Assembly: GCA_025769875.1 (NCBI GenBank)
Contig: JAGFNK010000009.1
Coordinates: 1 to 64,000, forward strand
Source of the DNA: Russula earlei
Lineage: Eukaryota; Basidiomycota; Agaricomycetes; Russulales; Russulaceae
Length of the DNA: 64,000 bases
Direction: 5' to 3'
Numbering within the stretch: the first letter of the stretch is position 1; each line of letters begins with the position of its first letter. Position numbers and translations under genes: made by a program. Positions 45,822 to 56,102 of the stretch are shown in pieces. The notes under the pieces are model-generated. The model ran no database searches and was not told the DNA's origin. It was given only the letters and a program-made list of their open reading frames with translations.

Positions 45822-47950
45822 TTAGAAGCTCACCCTACGGATATACACCTCTCCCCCCTCCTTGCCACAGGCATAACGCAACTCAACAACAAAGTATTCT
45901 TCGCTTCTTTGTCGATATTGAAAAAGTGAAATCGTATACTTTCACCAAGGGATAATATTGATCATCGATTTCTCTTGGCGTGCAAGTAGGCGCCTCCTGG
46001 CCGCAATCGCCTCAGGATGGAAAAGTGGGTTATTCAGAGCGAAAAATGAATCTTGTGATGATGATATCGAATCATTCACGGCATCATGAAATACGCTGAA
46101 AGCGGCCTTCAAGTTCAAAAACATCTTGAACGGTCCACGTCAGAATCGTATCTGGCAAAAGAAGTACATAATCACCTGAAAAAACTCGGAGATCTCAACC
46201 TCTGCCTAATCAACAACGCGTCGGTCAAGGGCACCTCCTTCAATGAGTTCAGTTAAGCGCGGCAGAAACGTGGCATGATAACGAAAGAGACATCCTTATC
46301 TCCATGGGGTTACCCCGGGCGGAAATACTCGTACAACATAGTGTACCATTCAAAGCTATCCAGTAATTGCGAGACCTATAACAAAAAGTGATATAAATAG
46401 AGACAGCTCAAACCGACCATGGACCATAATTTACCTCAAATGGGTGTAGCGAGCCGGAACGGGGTACGCTGAGTATGTGAGGCAGGACCGGGAGCGGAAA
46501 GAACCGATAGAAAGTGTAAGCAAGTCTCCACAGGATGTAGAACGTGGACGTGAAGGCGACCTCTGGGTTGCTTTGGACGGGCAGAGGAGAGGGCAGGAAA
46601 CTGAACTGTGGGTTCACTGGACTGGACTTTCCTTGTATTCAAGGACGTAGCTAGAGTGTTGAAATATAGAGAGACACCAAGAAGGAGAGGTGACGAAAGA
46701 GACGCGCGAGATCTAGATACAAAGAAAGTAAAATGAGATCGGAGGGCGTTTATGTGATCTAAAGAGTGGACACGATGGTGCATACGTGATCGAGTAATAG
46801 GGGAAAAGGCATGAAGAAAGTACAGGGCATAGGGCCGTGAGTGAGCGAGATGTGTGCACGTGCGAGGCAGCGAAAACCGGTGATGTCGAGCGAGATCCGA
46901 TGAAGGGAGACAGGAGCCCACCCTTGAAGGCGAGCGGGGGCAATGGCGAGGGCGGGTGGCGTCGAGTTGAGAGACACAAAGTAGGTCGTGAAAGGAGTGT
47001 GATGGAAGGATTGGAGGGAGCCAATTCCGAGGCCAGCCAGATGGCTCACCTTACAAGGTGGGTTCCAGCCTAACACTTCAAGCCGTGTCCAGAACTCCCA
47101 CACGCCAACCAGTCGCATGCCGCCCCAAGCTCCGACGTAGCTATTGTTCGAAACGCTCGTGCCACAAAGTAAATATTGTGTCCTAGTTGAGGATCCTTAG
47201 ACCCTCTCACCTTGACGTCTGATAGGATTTCATCACGTTGGCGAGATAATCGCTGAAGTGCGGCGAGATAGTCGGCAGCATAGGAGGGTGGCAAGGTAGC
47301 GTCTGTAGAGTGACCTTCTCCTTTATCCCGATGACCATTCTTTTGTCGCAGGGAACGCCGAGCGGCACGGGCAGCGCACCGATCATCTCGTGTAGCTTCT
47401 ATATCTCGACGAGGGATGAGACGCCCCATCGTGTCTTTCCACTCCACTATGCAGAACTGCGGGAGGAGACACAGGAGAGACCATCGTCATTCTCGGCTCT
47501 CCGCCGTTCTTGGATCATGTCGCAAGAATTATGCTCGTCTTCAAGATGCTCAACTAGAGACAACTGGTATCAAGGAATCAATCTGTGGGAAAGGTCAAAG
47601 AACACTCAAGACCTTAGCTTTTCCTCAAGAAAAGTGGCAACGCTCTCTAACCACTCTCTTAAGTAAAAAACCCGGCTCCATTTCTCCTCCGCTCTCGTAA
47701 TGATGTCTCGTAGTCCCGTTCGTCAAGCTGGACCTGCCCCGCAGATAGGGCGGATACTGAGATAGTGTTCTGCGCATGTGAAGCCGTCATAGAAGCCAAC
47801 GTTTGAGAGAGTTGTGCACATGGAAGACTGTAGGATGGATATGGGAGGGGGAACTAGAGATGCATGAGAGCGCCCCTCAAAACGAGAGCCAGAGCCGTGT
47901 ACAGAGCTGGGTCACAGACAGAGGCGGTGGCAGTATTCTCATTCAGTTTC
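45822..47950 (-). pseudogene. Broken 3' half of the GCFC-type gene (copy A)
   Basis: Recognisable pieces match the intact gene at 49826-51440: AAFSVFHDAVNDSISSSQD, NNPLFHPEAIAARRRLLARQ, AADYLAALQRLSRQRDEILS with DVKVRGSKDP, and RDDRCAARAARRSLRQKNG. The copy has no 5' half, has indels that break the frame, lacks part of the region matching 50180-50290, and is cut by an insertion of about 0.6 kb beside an exon end. It is joined on its upstream side to an aquaglyceroporin 5' fragment. Confidence 0.85.
46446..47058. mobile_element. Insertion of about 613 bp, present only in copy A
   Basis: The intact copy reads CTCAAATGGGTTCCAGCC near 50500. In copy A the same site is split: ...CAAATGGGT, then 613 bp, then TGGGTTCCAGCC. 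The repeated TGGGT flanks fit a 5-bp target-site duplication. Read slightly differently, the insert begins TGTAGCGAGC and ends CACCTTACA, which would suit a solo LTR (TG..CA) with an imperfect duplication. It holds no transposase or reverse-transcriptase frame, so it is a non-autonomous element or solo LTR. Confidence 0.65.
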
Positions 47951-48162
47951 ATAGCAACAATGTGGGCACCGTGAGCATTAATCCTCAATGGCAACGACCG
48001 ACCGAATCTTTGCCCAACTGTTTGGTACCGAGTGTAATAATCTTCGCGCGTCGCGAACGTCTCAGAGGAGATATGTTCACCACGCACTGGTGGGTCCTCA
48101 TACTCTCCCGAATTGCCGCTTGAGTTTTGGCTTTGAGCTGGATCCCTAGCGGCAACTGGCAT
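47854..48162 (-). pseudogene. Chimeric open frame: aquaglyceroporin 5' end fused to GCFC fragment
   Basis: A 102-codon frame starts at ATG 48162 ([20 protein letters not shown]), follows the aquaglyceroporin tail [18 protein letters not shown], and near 47955 passes without a stop into GCFC-derived NENTATASV, in the native GCFC frame, ending LRGALMHL. The original aquaglyceroporin ATG is lost (reads ACT); three codons on, GTG has become ATG. A small deletion shifts the frame near TRYQTVGQRF. It may be transcribed from the duplicated promoter; function is unknown and probably none. Confidence 0.75.
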
Positions 48163-51100
48163 TGAATAAGTGGTTGTTTCGACTGTAGTGGACGGCGCGC
48201 GGCTGAAGAAGTGACTTTGAAACGCGGGAACGGCCAAGAGAGCGAGAGAGCGAGCATTCCAACCAGCAGTCTTTTATGGCAGTGAAATCTCCGCAATTCG
48301 AGAGAAGACAACGATCACGGAACATTTCTGCGTGGAAAGGCATCGGATCGGCTGCTCCGCTGTTCACACCAGGTTCCAAGGTTCCAATCAACCATAGAGA
48401 AGTGTCATTATATGGTGAAATCAACATCTGGAAAGCCGCTAACGAGGCCATCGCGTTTCAAGTGCGCATGTCGGGGGATACCAACCTTCAGTATGACGTA
48501 GGCGGAATAAAGTAATAAGGTGAGACTCGGGAAGAGTGAAATGAAACCGTTGGGAGGAACGGCCAGAAATCGGACTGCGGTGACTCGGTGACAACCTCAC
48601 AACAACGATGCTCGGCTTTCGCCGGCTCCCCGTTGCCGCACAATGAAGCGAAGCGAAGTTACATTTTACACTTCGTTGAGTCCATTGTAAGATTTCTAAA
48701 ATACCCGTTGCTACCTGAACAGAACACAACTGTGTTCGTTTCGATGGCAGATTGCGCTCGAACATCAACGTCACATCAAATATTTCCCGCATATTGTATT
48801 GGGGTGCTGTGAACGTATAAAGAGCCGAACAGACATTTCCCATTTGATTCTCCAAACGACCCGTCCTAGTCAGCCTTGTTCGTCTTTCACTTTCCTCCCA
48901 TCAGTTGAGATTTTTTTTCTCCCACATCGAAGTTCAATCTCGACGGCGGTAAGGGGTGAAGGATACCTAGTTCCATCCAAGAAGGAAAATAAAAGAAACG
49001 ATACACAACAACAACGCACACAGTTTTGACCGGACAAGGGCAACGTGGATGCCTGATTTACCCCTTGGTTCTGAAGCATATTTCTTTTCCAGACTGGCGT
49101 GTACTCTGATTACAGAGAACTCTGTGGTAGCTCTAGTGCGGCCGATTTAATGAGTGATCATGATTCCCCATTTCTCTTTTACAGCTCGTAGAGAGATCAA
49201 TCATGTCCACGAATAACGGTCACAAATTAGAACCGCACTCCAAACTTGTGATCCCATCGTCGTTACATGGAGATCAGAGTTAGCACGGCTTGTCTTATGT
49301 TCTGCCTCACCCATGCATGAGTGAGACAGCCGAGGTGATAATAACCAATCGCTTTTACATGCCGTCTCGGTTCCATCACGCAAGCGGCCAGCTCAAGCAC
49401 GCATCCCTGGGACCAGCGCAGAACTCCGGTCTTCACTATGCAAGACATCAGAAACTTTTGTCATCAAATGACATTGGTGACACGGAAGTCGTCTCTAGGG
49501 CCCCGTTGGCTGTCTGACAGCGGAACGAGCCTCGCCACGCGGTATCATACATTGTGAGCTGGCGGGCGGGTCAGTAGAGCTTCAATTATCGCTCTCCCGA
49601 GAGCTTCGAGAACCACAATGTGATAAAGGCGGCCTGCTAGAGATTCCGCTGCATTGTGATCCTGAGTAATACGATGCTCTCGGAATCAGCTCAGAGGCAA
49701 GAACGTGGAATATTCAAGATCCCTTGATGCCTAATTCAGCTTTCGTCCGCGGAGTGGCCAATTCATCTGGCAACTGCTGAACGATCTATGGGGACAACTC
49801 TCAGCTCATACAGTGTTCTAATCGATTAGAAGCTCACCCTGCGGACACAGACCTCTCCCCCTACCTCCCACCCACTCCTCGCCACAGGTACAATGCAATT
49901 CATCAAGAGATTCTTCGTTACTTCATCAATACTGAACAGTGAAGTCGTATACATTCTCCAGTGGATAAGATTGATCATCAATTTCTCTTGACGTGCAAGT
50001 AGACGCTTCCTGGCCGCAATCGCCTCAGGATGGAAAGGTGGGTTATTCAGAGCGAGGAATGGATCTTGTGATGATATCAAGTCATTCACGGCTTCTTCAA
50101 AGATGCTGAAAGCGGCCTTCAAGAACATCTTGAACAGTCCACGTCAGAACCGTGTCTGGCGGAAGAAGAACATAATCACCTGAAACTTATGGTTGCCCTT
50201 CTCAACGGAGGTCTCAACCTCCTCTGCCAAATCAACTAGGCGTCGAATATCCTTTCCTGAGTACGGGTCAAGGGCACCTCCTTCGATAAGTTTAGTCAGG
50301 CGCGGAAGAACCGTGGTCATAATGGCGGCAGAGACAAGATCTCCGTCTGGTCCCAACGCATCCTCATCGTCATGGGGTTCCCCTGGGCGGGAATACTCGT
50401 ACAAGTCAGTATACCATTTAAAGCTGTCCAGTGTTCGCGAGTCCTAAAAAAAAGGGAAATAAAATCAAACCGACAATATGGATCATAATTTACCTCAAAT
50501 GGGTTCCAGCCTAACATTTCAAGCCGTGTCCAGAACTCCCACGCACCAACCAGCCCCAGGCCGCCCCAAGCTCCGACGTAGCTTTCATCGAAACGCTCGC
50601 GCCACAAAGCAAATCTTGCGCCGATGCCGAGTTTAGGGTCCCTAAACTCTCTCACCTTCACATCTGATAGGATTTCATCACGTTGGCGAGATAATTGCTG
50701 AAGTGCGGCGAGATAGTCGGCAGCAGCAGAGGGTGGCAACGTAGCATCTGTAGAGTAGTCTTCCTTGTCTTCATCTCCATAGCCATTCTTTTGTCGCAGA
50801 GCACGCCGAGCGGCACGGGCAGTGCGCCGATCATCTCGTGCAGCTTCTGGATTTAGACGAGAGATGGAGCCCCCTATCTCGTCCAGTTGTTCCATTCCAT
50901 TATGCAAAAGTGCGGGAGGAGACCCTAAAAACAAGGACAGATCATCTTCATTCTCGGCTCTCCGCCGTGCTTGGATCATGTCGCGACGTTCCTTCAGTAT
51001 AGAGATATGCACGTTTTCGAGATTTTCAACTCGAGGAAACTGGTATCGAGGAATCAAACTGGGGGAAAAGGTCAAAGAACACTCAAGACCTTACCTTTTC

Positions 51101-51440
51101 ATCAAAAAAAGTGGCAACGCTCTCTAACCACTCTCTGAAGTCAGCGAACCAACTCTTTTTTACCTCCGCTTTCGTAACGATATCTCGGAGTTCCGTCTCG
51201 CGTTCGTCAAGCTGGACTTGCTCCGCAGATAGGGTGGATACTGAGGTAGTATTCTGCGCGTGTGAAGTCGTCATCGAAGCCAGAGTCTGAGAGTAACGCA
51301 TGATGGAGGATTCTAGGTTTGGTATCTCTGTTGGAGGAGGAACTAGAGATGTGTTAGAGGGCGCCTCAAAATGAGAGACAGAGCCACATACTCGGAGCTG
51401 GTTTGTAGACAGAGGCAGTGGCAGACGCAGAAGTATTCTC
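47955..51440 (-). repeat. Right copy (B) of a tandem duplication
   Basis: Copy B runs from the junction near 47955 to inside the GCFC gene near 51440, about 3.5 kb. It holds the broken aquaglyceroporin 5' end, a shortened intergenic part and the intact 3' half of GCFC. Landmarks are listed under copy A. Confidence 0.88.
48163..49825. other. Duplicated intergenic DNA (copy B)
   Basis: This is non-coding DNA matching about 44032-45821 with gaps: former aquaglyceroporin promoter and the 3' flank of GCFC. No supported gene. Confidence 0.6.
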
Positions 51441-52572
51441 ATCCGGCTTCAGACCGCTTCGCTTTATTTGAGCTCGTTCCCATTCCTGCGTCTCCTCATC
51501 GACCTCTTCCCTAATGATAACAGGTAAAGGATTGACCGCGAAGATGAAGAAAGAATACGAACGCATCCGCTATGAGGTCCTGCATTTCTTCACGGAGCTT
51601 GCTCGTTTCGGCTTTCCTAGCTTTTTTACTCAGAGCTATTCGTTTTTGGGCACTCGTGTACTCGGAGAAATCTAGAGAAGCGGGTCAAGAAAGCGGGTAA
51701 GATGGTTGGTTGGATGAGCTCACCGTCATCGCCTTCGCCAAGGTCATCCTCCTCCCGCATGAGGCGGCTCTCAGGATGGGGTCCTTGATACTCACCATCA
51801 CGCGTGGTCAAAGATAGAGAAATGTATTCATCAGCACGAGAACTGGTAGAACCAGTTACACGCATGCGCTCGCGCTTCTCTTTGGCAGCAAGGACGAGAG
51901 ATTCAGGGGGTATATCAGCAGTCCCAGTATCTGTAGAGGAAAATATATTAGCAAAGACGAAAGAACGGGTTGTGAAATATATTACCAAGATTTTGTATAG
52001 CCAAATCCTCCGGTACTGAAGTTATTAAAGTGCCATCATCATGAAGGTCACCTTCAGGAACGCGAGGACGAGACGATGGTGTGCTTGCTTTCAACTCATT
52101 CAGATAGGCCTCATCGTAAACAGGACCTCTCGTGGTACGAGGAGATATGCTGGCTTGATCCAAGTTGGATGGAAGTGTCCTTAAGCTAATACTTAGCACG
52201 AAATCCAACCGATAGTACAACAAACAATTTTACCCTATAGACGCAGGGTGCTGGCGAAGTGACAACTTCTGACTGAGGCTAGACTTTTTAATTTTGAAGA
52301 GGTCTTCATTTCCCCCCTACAGTCGACGGTGAGGGACTGAGAAAACGGGTGCGATGTTGATTTACCTCTTCCTCAACCCCAAAGCTCAAGGACGTCTTGG
52401 GTTTGGTGCGTTGTTTGGCCTTAGTCCTGATTTTCGAAGCGACGGCGCTTGGAGACGGCTCGTCTTCAATCGATTGGACTGGCTGTTCTTGCGCATCCTG
52501 GTGTGGTTCTTCTCTCGCCCTCCGATTTGCTTTGAGTTTCGTTCTTTTGAAGATGACGGGTGGGTCTGACAT
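49826..52572 (-). CDS. GCFC/PAXBP1-type nuclear protein (Ntr2-related)
   Basis: This nuclear protein has the GC-rich-sequence-binding-factor (GCFC) domain; relatives act with Prp43/Ntr1 in spliceosome release. The ATG at 52572 opens MSDPPVIFKRTKLKANRRAR, a basic tail. Then SPRTTRGPVYDEAYLNELKA, PRVPEGDLHDDGTLI, LVLAAKEKRERMRVTGSTSS and EEVDEETQEWERAQIKRSGL are typical of the PAXBP1/Ntr2 N-terminal half. The GCFC core has DERETELRDIVTKAEVKKSW with FADFREWLESVATFFDEK, then AADYLAALQQLSRQRDEILS, RFALWRERFDESYVGAWGGL, GAWEFWTRLEMLGWNPFE, and near the end AFSIFEEAVNDLISSQDPFL and PEAIAARKRLLARQEKL. The length is about 720 residues. The 3' half was duplicated (broken copy at 45822-47950). Confidence 0.85.
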
Positions 52573-52819
52573 GCTTCCGGGCCCGGCCACTGGTCCAGCC
52601 CAGTCGCGTCACGACCCAATACATCAGGGTCAATACCCGTAGTAAACCGGTCCCTTTTCTCATTTGCCCATGGTATGCAACAAGTATGTTACAAAGACCC
52701 TCGAAGCCGGACTATCAAAGACCTCGAAAGCAATCTCTGGCGAGAAATGCCACAGTTTGTCCTGTTCTGCCATTGTTCCCACGGTACTTCAGAAACGCCC
52801 TTCATCTCAAAGTTAAGCC
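52573..52819. promoter_or_regulatory. Divergent promoter between GCFC and Rad60-like genes
   Basis: These 247 bp separate the two start codons. No clear element seen. Confidence 0.45.
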
Positions 52820-54502
52820 ATGCCTCCCCGCCCTCGCCCTCGTCCAGCGAACCGCCAGGCCGGTGACCAGGCCCAGAGAGCGGTCTCCCCAGTGACTCAG
52901 GCAGCGCCACTCGCCAAGACAGACAGGGAATCGGAACTGGACAAAGGGGATGAACTCTTCCTCCGTAATCGAAATAGGACTGCCAAGGACTGGAAGAAGT
53001 TGGAGAAGCTGGAGAAGGGCGAGTCCTCCAATTATCTTTTGCATACTCCGAAAGACAGATTTCTGTATTCTAGAACAGGCTGTCCAATCTTCGGACGGTG
53101 AAGAGGTCTCGGATGCTTCTCACGGAACTCCCAAAAAGCGACGGAAAACAAGACAAGAGGATGACAGTGATCTTCCAAGATGGACCAGGCAAGCAGAAAT
53201 CTCGTAAGTCCTCACCTTCACGTTACGCACCCCTGCTAGTCGATCATCTCAGGCCGAGGTTATGCCGCAATGTGTGTGTACCATGTCAGGCCGATCGACG
53301 GGCATCATTGTAAATGTGGAAGATGACTTACTCTAATCCTAAAAAGCTTCCTAGCGAGCGATGACGAGAGCGACGTAGAAATCACCGGTGCTTCCTCTTC
53401 CGAGGTGGTCGATTTAACCTCCAGTGCGGTCAGAGGTAACAATCGGCCGCGCAGTCGATCAAGGTCGTTGACGCCGCCCCCTGAGTTGTCCATGCAACAA
53501 ATTCAGAATGTTCGGAATGTTGTCCGGTAAGGTCTACGCTCTGGGAATCCTCCTGGCTAGGTATTCTTAAGAGGTGGTGCAGCACGGCGTTAGGAAATTT
53601 GCCACGCCCGGACTCCCCATCAAATGAGCACGTTGACGACTCAATGGATTCTATCGTACTTGATGAAGACCTCGCTTCTATTGCACGCGAAGTACGCGCT
53701 CAAGTTAATGATGTCGGCGACCTCCAGAGAGGAGGCGGACCAGGGATTGTTACCATCAAAGTACACTGGCAGTCTCATCCGCAAAACCTTGACGGTCATG
53801 TTCACATCTGGACCTTCGTAACGAAGAGGGTATTGACCATCTTTCTAACTTTCTATGTATGGTTTGTAACCTGCACGTAGCACGACGCTTTCCACGCGCT
53901 TTTCGAGCAAATCGCCACCACAGCCGGCGTCCACACAGGGTCACTTGTTTTGACTCACAATGGCTCACGTGTCTTCGCGTCCGCAACCCCACATAGCTTG
54001 AATATTTGGGCCTGAAGCACGAATGGGTACGTTCGTCGCAAACATTTGAGTACGCTGTCTTGTGTGATCGATGCCTTGTGTCTAGATGCGTCCGATCTCG
54101 CGACCTTCGAATATCTCCGTGAGCGCCGACACGAGCGCCCTTCACCGGGTGCGCCTTGCCGAGTGGTCCTCCCCTCCGGCGCCGGGTAGTGCAGAGGGCG
54201 ATGGATCTGAATCAGACGCCCAATCAAATGGAGATGACGGCGACGTGTTCAAACTGGTCATACGGTCAGGTGTTACAAAAGACGTCACTCTCAAGGTACG
54301 ACCGACGACAAGCTGTGGTGCCATTGTTCAGGCATTCTTGAAACGCGCGGGAATCGCGGATAAGTACCCTGCGGGCAAAAAGTTTCGTAAGAGAGGTCCA
54401 CGACTTATGGTCGATGGCGAGTATATGGATCCTGAGACCCCAATTTCGGAGGCAGAGCTGGAGGACGGCGACCAAGTTGAGGTCGGCGGTCTGCAACAGT
54501 AA
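52820..54502 (+). CDS. Rad60/Esc2/NIP45-like protein with SUMO-like domain
   Basis: This genome-stability protein of the RENi family carries C-terminal SUMO-like domains and works with Smc5/6 and the SUMO system. Exon 1 starts MPPRPRPRPANRQAGDQAQR and gives KDWKKLEKLEK. Later exons hold an acidic stretch with DESDVEITGASSSEVVDL (a possible SUMO-interacting motif, VEI and VVDL), then Ser/Arg-rich sequence and QQIQNVRNVVR. A first ubiquitin-like part follows: TIKVHWQSHPQN, then HDAFHALFEQIATTAG and GSLVLTHNGSRVFASATPHS. The last exon gives the strong SUMO-like fold, VFKLVIRSGVTKDVTLKVRP, IVQAFLKRAGIADKY, RLMVDGEYMDPETPISEAEL and EDGDQVEVGGLQQ. No Gly-Gly tail follows, as expected. One intron (53019-53073) appears to be GC..AG. 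Confidence 0.85.
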
Positions 54503-54712
54503 ACGAATCTGTCACGGGGCATGTTTTGATACGTATCCTACATCAACATTCTCACAGCCTCCTAGCTGGTGATTAATTTAGGCTCCCGCAGACCTCGCCT
54601 TGAACGTATAGGATTAAACTGTAAAGTAGGAACGATGGTAGCACAGTACAAGGAGAGGTGAAGCATGTCACCGGGCAAACCACAAGGGAAATGCATGCAA
54701 CAAAGAACATAA

Positions 54713-55910
54713 TTATGATGTCACCGCCGATCCCCCTTCGGCGTTTCGCGCCAGTATTCGCGCATTATTTACGAACACCCGGATAAGCTCGTCGAAGGCC
54801 GAACGTTCGGACTCTGGAAAACTCTCATCACCTCGCTTTGCAGCGGCAGCAGCGAGCAGTTGTGAATTAGCAAATTCTAGCTCTAGTTCATGGAGCAGCT
54901 CTGGCTGTACGAATTTTAGGAGACAAGTGATGATTACACAAGGCAATGCGACCTACCTGGGAACCTGGTGCGCTGTACGACGTGACCTGCGTTAGGTCGA
55001 TGATAAACTCCTCATGAGCGTAGCTAATGCGGTCCTTTCGACGCGAGTACGATGGCGAACCAATGGGATGTGGTACTGAAATGGACGCTGAGAACATGAC
55101 TCTTGGGCGCCATAAAAATAGAGATAACCACCTGGAACTTCAACATTCACGCTAATACGCCAGTCTGCCGCTCGCTTCGGACTGTACACATCTAAATTGC
55201 CCAAGCGTATCTTCTTCACAGTCGAAAGAACTTCCCCGTTCTTATCGTTGCGCGTCACGCGAATCTTCTCTCTATCTCTAGGATTCTCGGACACATAGAA
55301 TGAGTCGACGAGGTGTGCGTGAGTGTACGCGATGGACGATGAATGGTATCCTGGCTTGTCCGACGCTTCTTTGAGCTTATTGAGAAGGATGTTGTAATGC
55401 TGGTGCTGGGCCTAGAAGACGGGCGTGAACCAAGTTGTTGAAGGAGCGGATAACGCGGTTGTGGCTCACTTGAGACATGTTAGACTCGAAGTGGCAGTCA
55501 GCAGCTTTTGGGGTAAGAACTGGGAAGAAATGTTCAGTTGACTGGACAAGCGGAGCAAAAGGGAATGCACTTGTCTCGACTAGGACGGGCAATTGGAGCC
55601 TATTCCCCGTCACCCTGTCCCTCAGCACGCCGATCTTCGCCTCGACCTCAATCTCGCCGTGTAGGTCTGACGGCCGTGTTGTGATGGAGTGGTGGATAAA
55701 GTCAGCAACCTCGCGGATGAATTCGTCGAGAGGCTCTACCCCTAGGATAGAGAGGGAAAGGGGCGGCAAAACGGACGATGATGATGCGTTCCGACCGTTT
55801 GTTCGAGCACGATCCAGGGGAGGGGTGCGGCGAACGCGTTTCGGAGGGCGGTGAGCGTACTCTACATCAGACTCTGAGCCAGAGACATAGTGAGGATCTC
55901 GAGCGTCCAT
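54713..55910 (-). CDS. CET1: mRNA 5'-triphosphatase (capping enzyme beta subunit, Cet1 type)
   Basis: This metal-dependent enzyme removes the gamma phosphate of nascent mRNA 5' ends, the first capping step, by the fungal tunnel-fold mechanism. The ATG at 55910 opens MDARDPHYVSGSESDVEYAH and a basic PPKRVRR patch. LSILGVEPLDEFIREVADFI follows, then LHGEIEVEAKIGVLRDR, which holds the metal-binding ExExK motif. Later exons give ILLNKLKEASDKPGYHSSSI, HLVDSFYVSE, IRVTRNDKNGEVLSTVKKIR, DVYSPKRAADWRISVNVEVP, SRRKDRISYAHEEFIIDLTQ and ELLHELELEFANSQLL, the second glutamate strand (ELELEF). The catalytic residues look complete. Length is about 330 residues. It is divergent from the TFIIIC gene. Confidence 0.92.
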
Positions 55911-56102
55911 GGTTTGTGGGAGTCGTGAGCGCGTAAGTGGGCGCAGAGGCGCGTGAGGAGAGCCGAAGGCGATTGAAGCGATTTTTGTTATTAACAAGCC
56001 AAGCACAAGCAGAGACGGTCACCGCCCTTGTGTCCGTCCCGGCCCGGTGTCGCCGCTCAACTCGATCGAGGGCTGAGCCCAAGGTTGAGATCATTTCATG
56101 CA
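55911..56102. promoter_or_regulatory. Divergent promoter between CET1 and TFC4
   Basis: Only 192 bp separate the start codons of an mRNA-capping gene and a Pol III factor gene. No clear element seen. Confidence 0.5.

Larger units (their letters stand above)
43805..47955 (-). repeat. Left copy (A) of a tandem duplication
   Basis: Copy A runs from inside aquaglyceroporin intron 1 to the junction near 47955 and is about 4.15 kb. Matching landmarks with copy B include REDYYT and [14 protein letters not shown] in the aquaglyceroporin 5' end, the intergenic stretch with CAGCTCAAGCACGCATCCCT (45430 and 49390 areas), and HPEAIAAR, LLARQEK and RDEILSDVKVR in GCFC. The two copies are direct repeats and clearly diverged by many substitutions and indels. 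Copy A is longer mainly because of the insertion at about 46446-47058. Confidence 0.88.
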
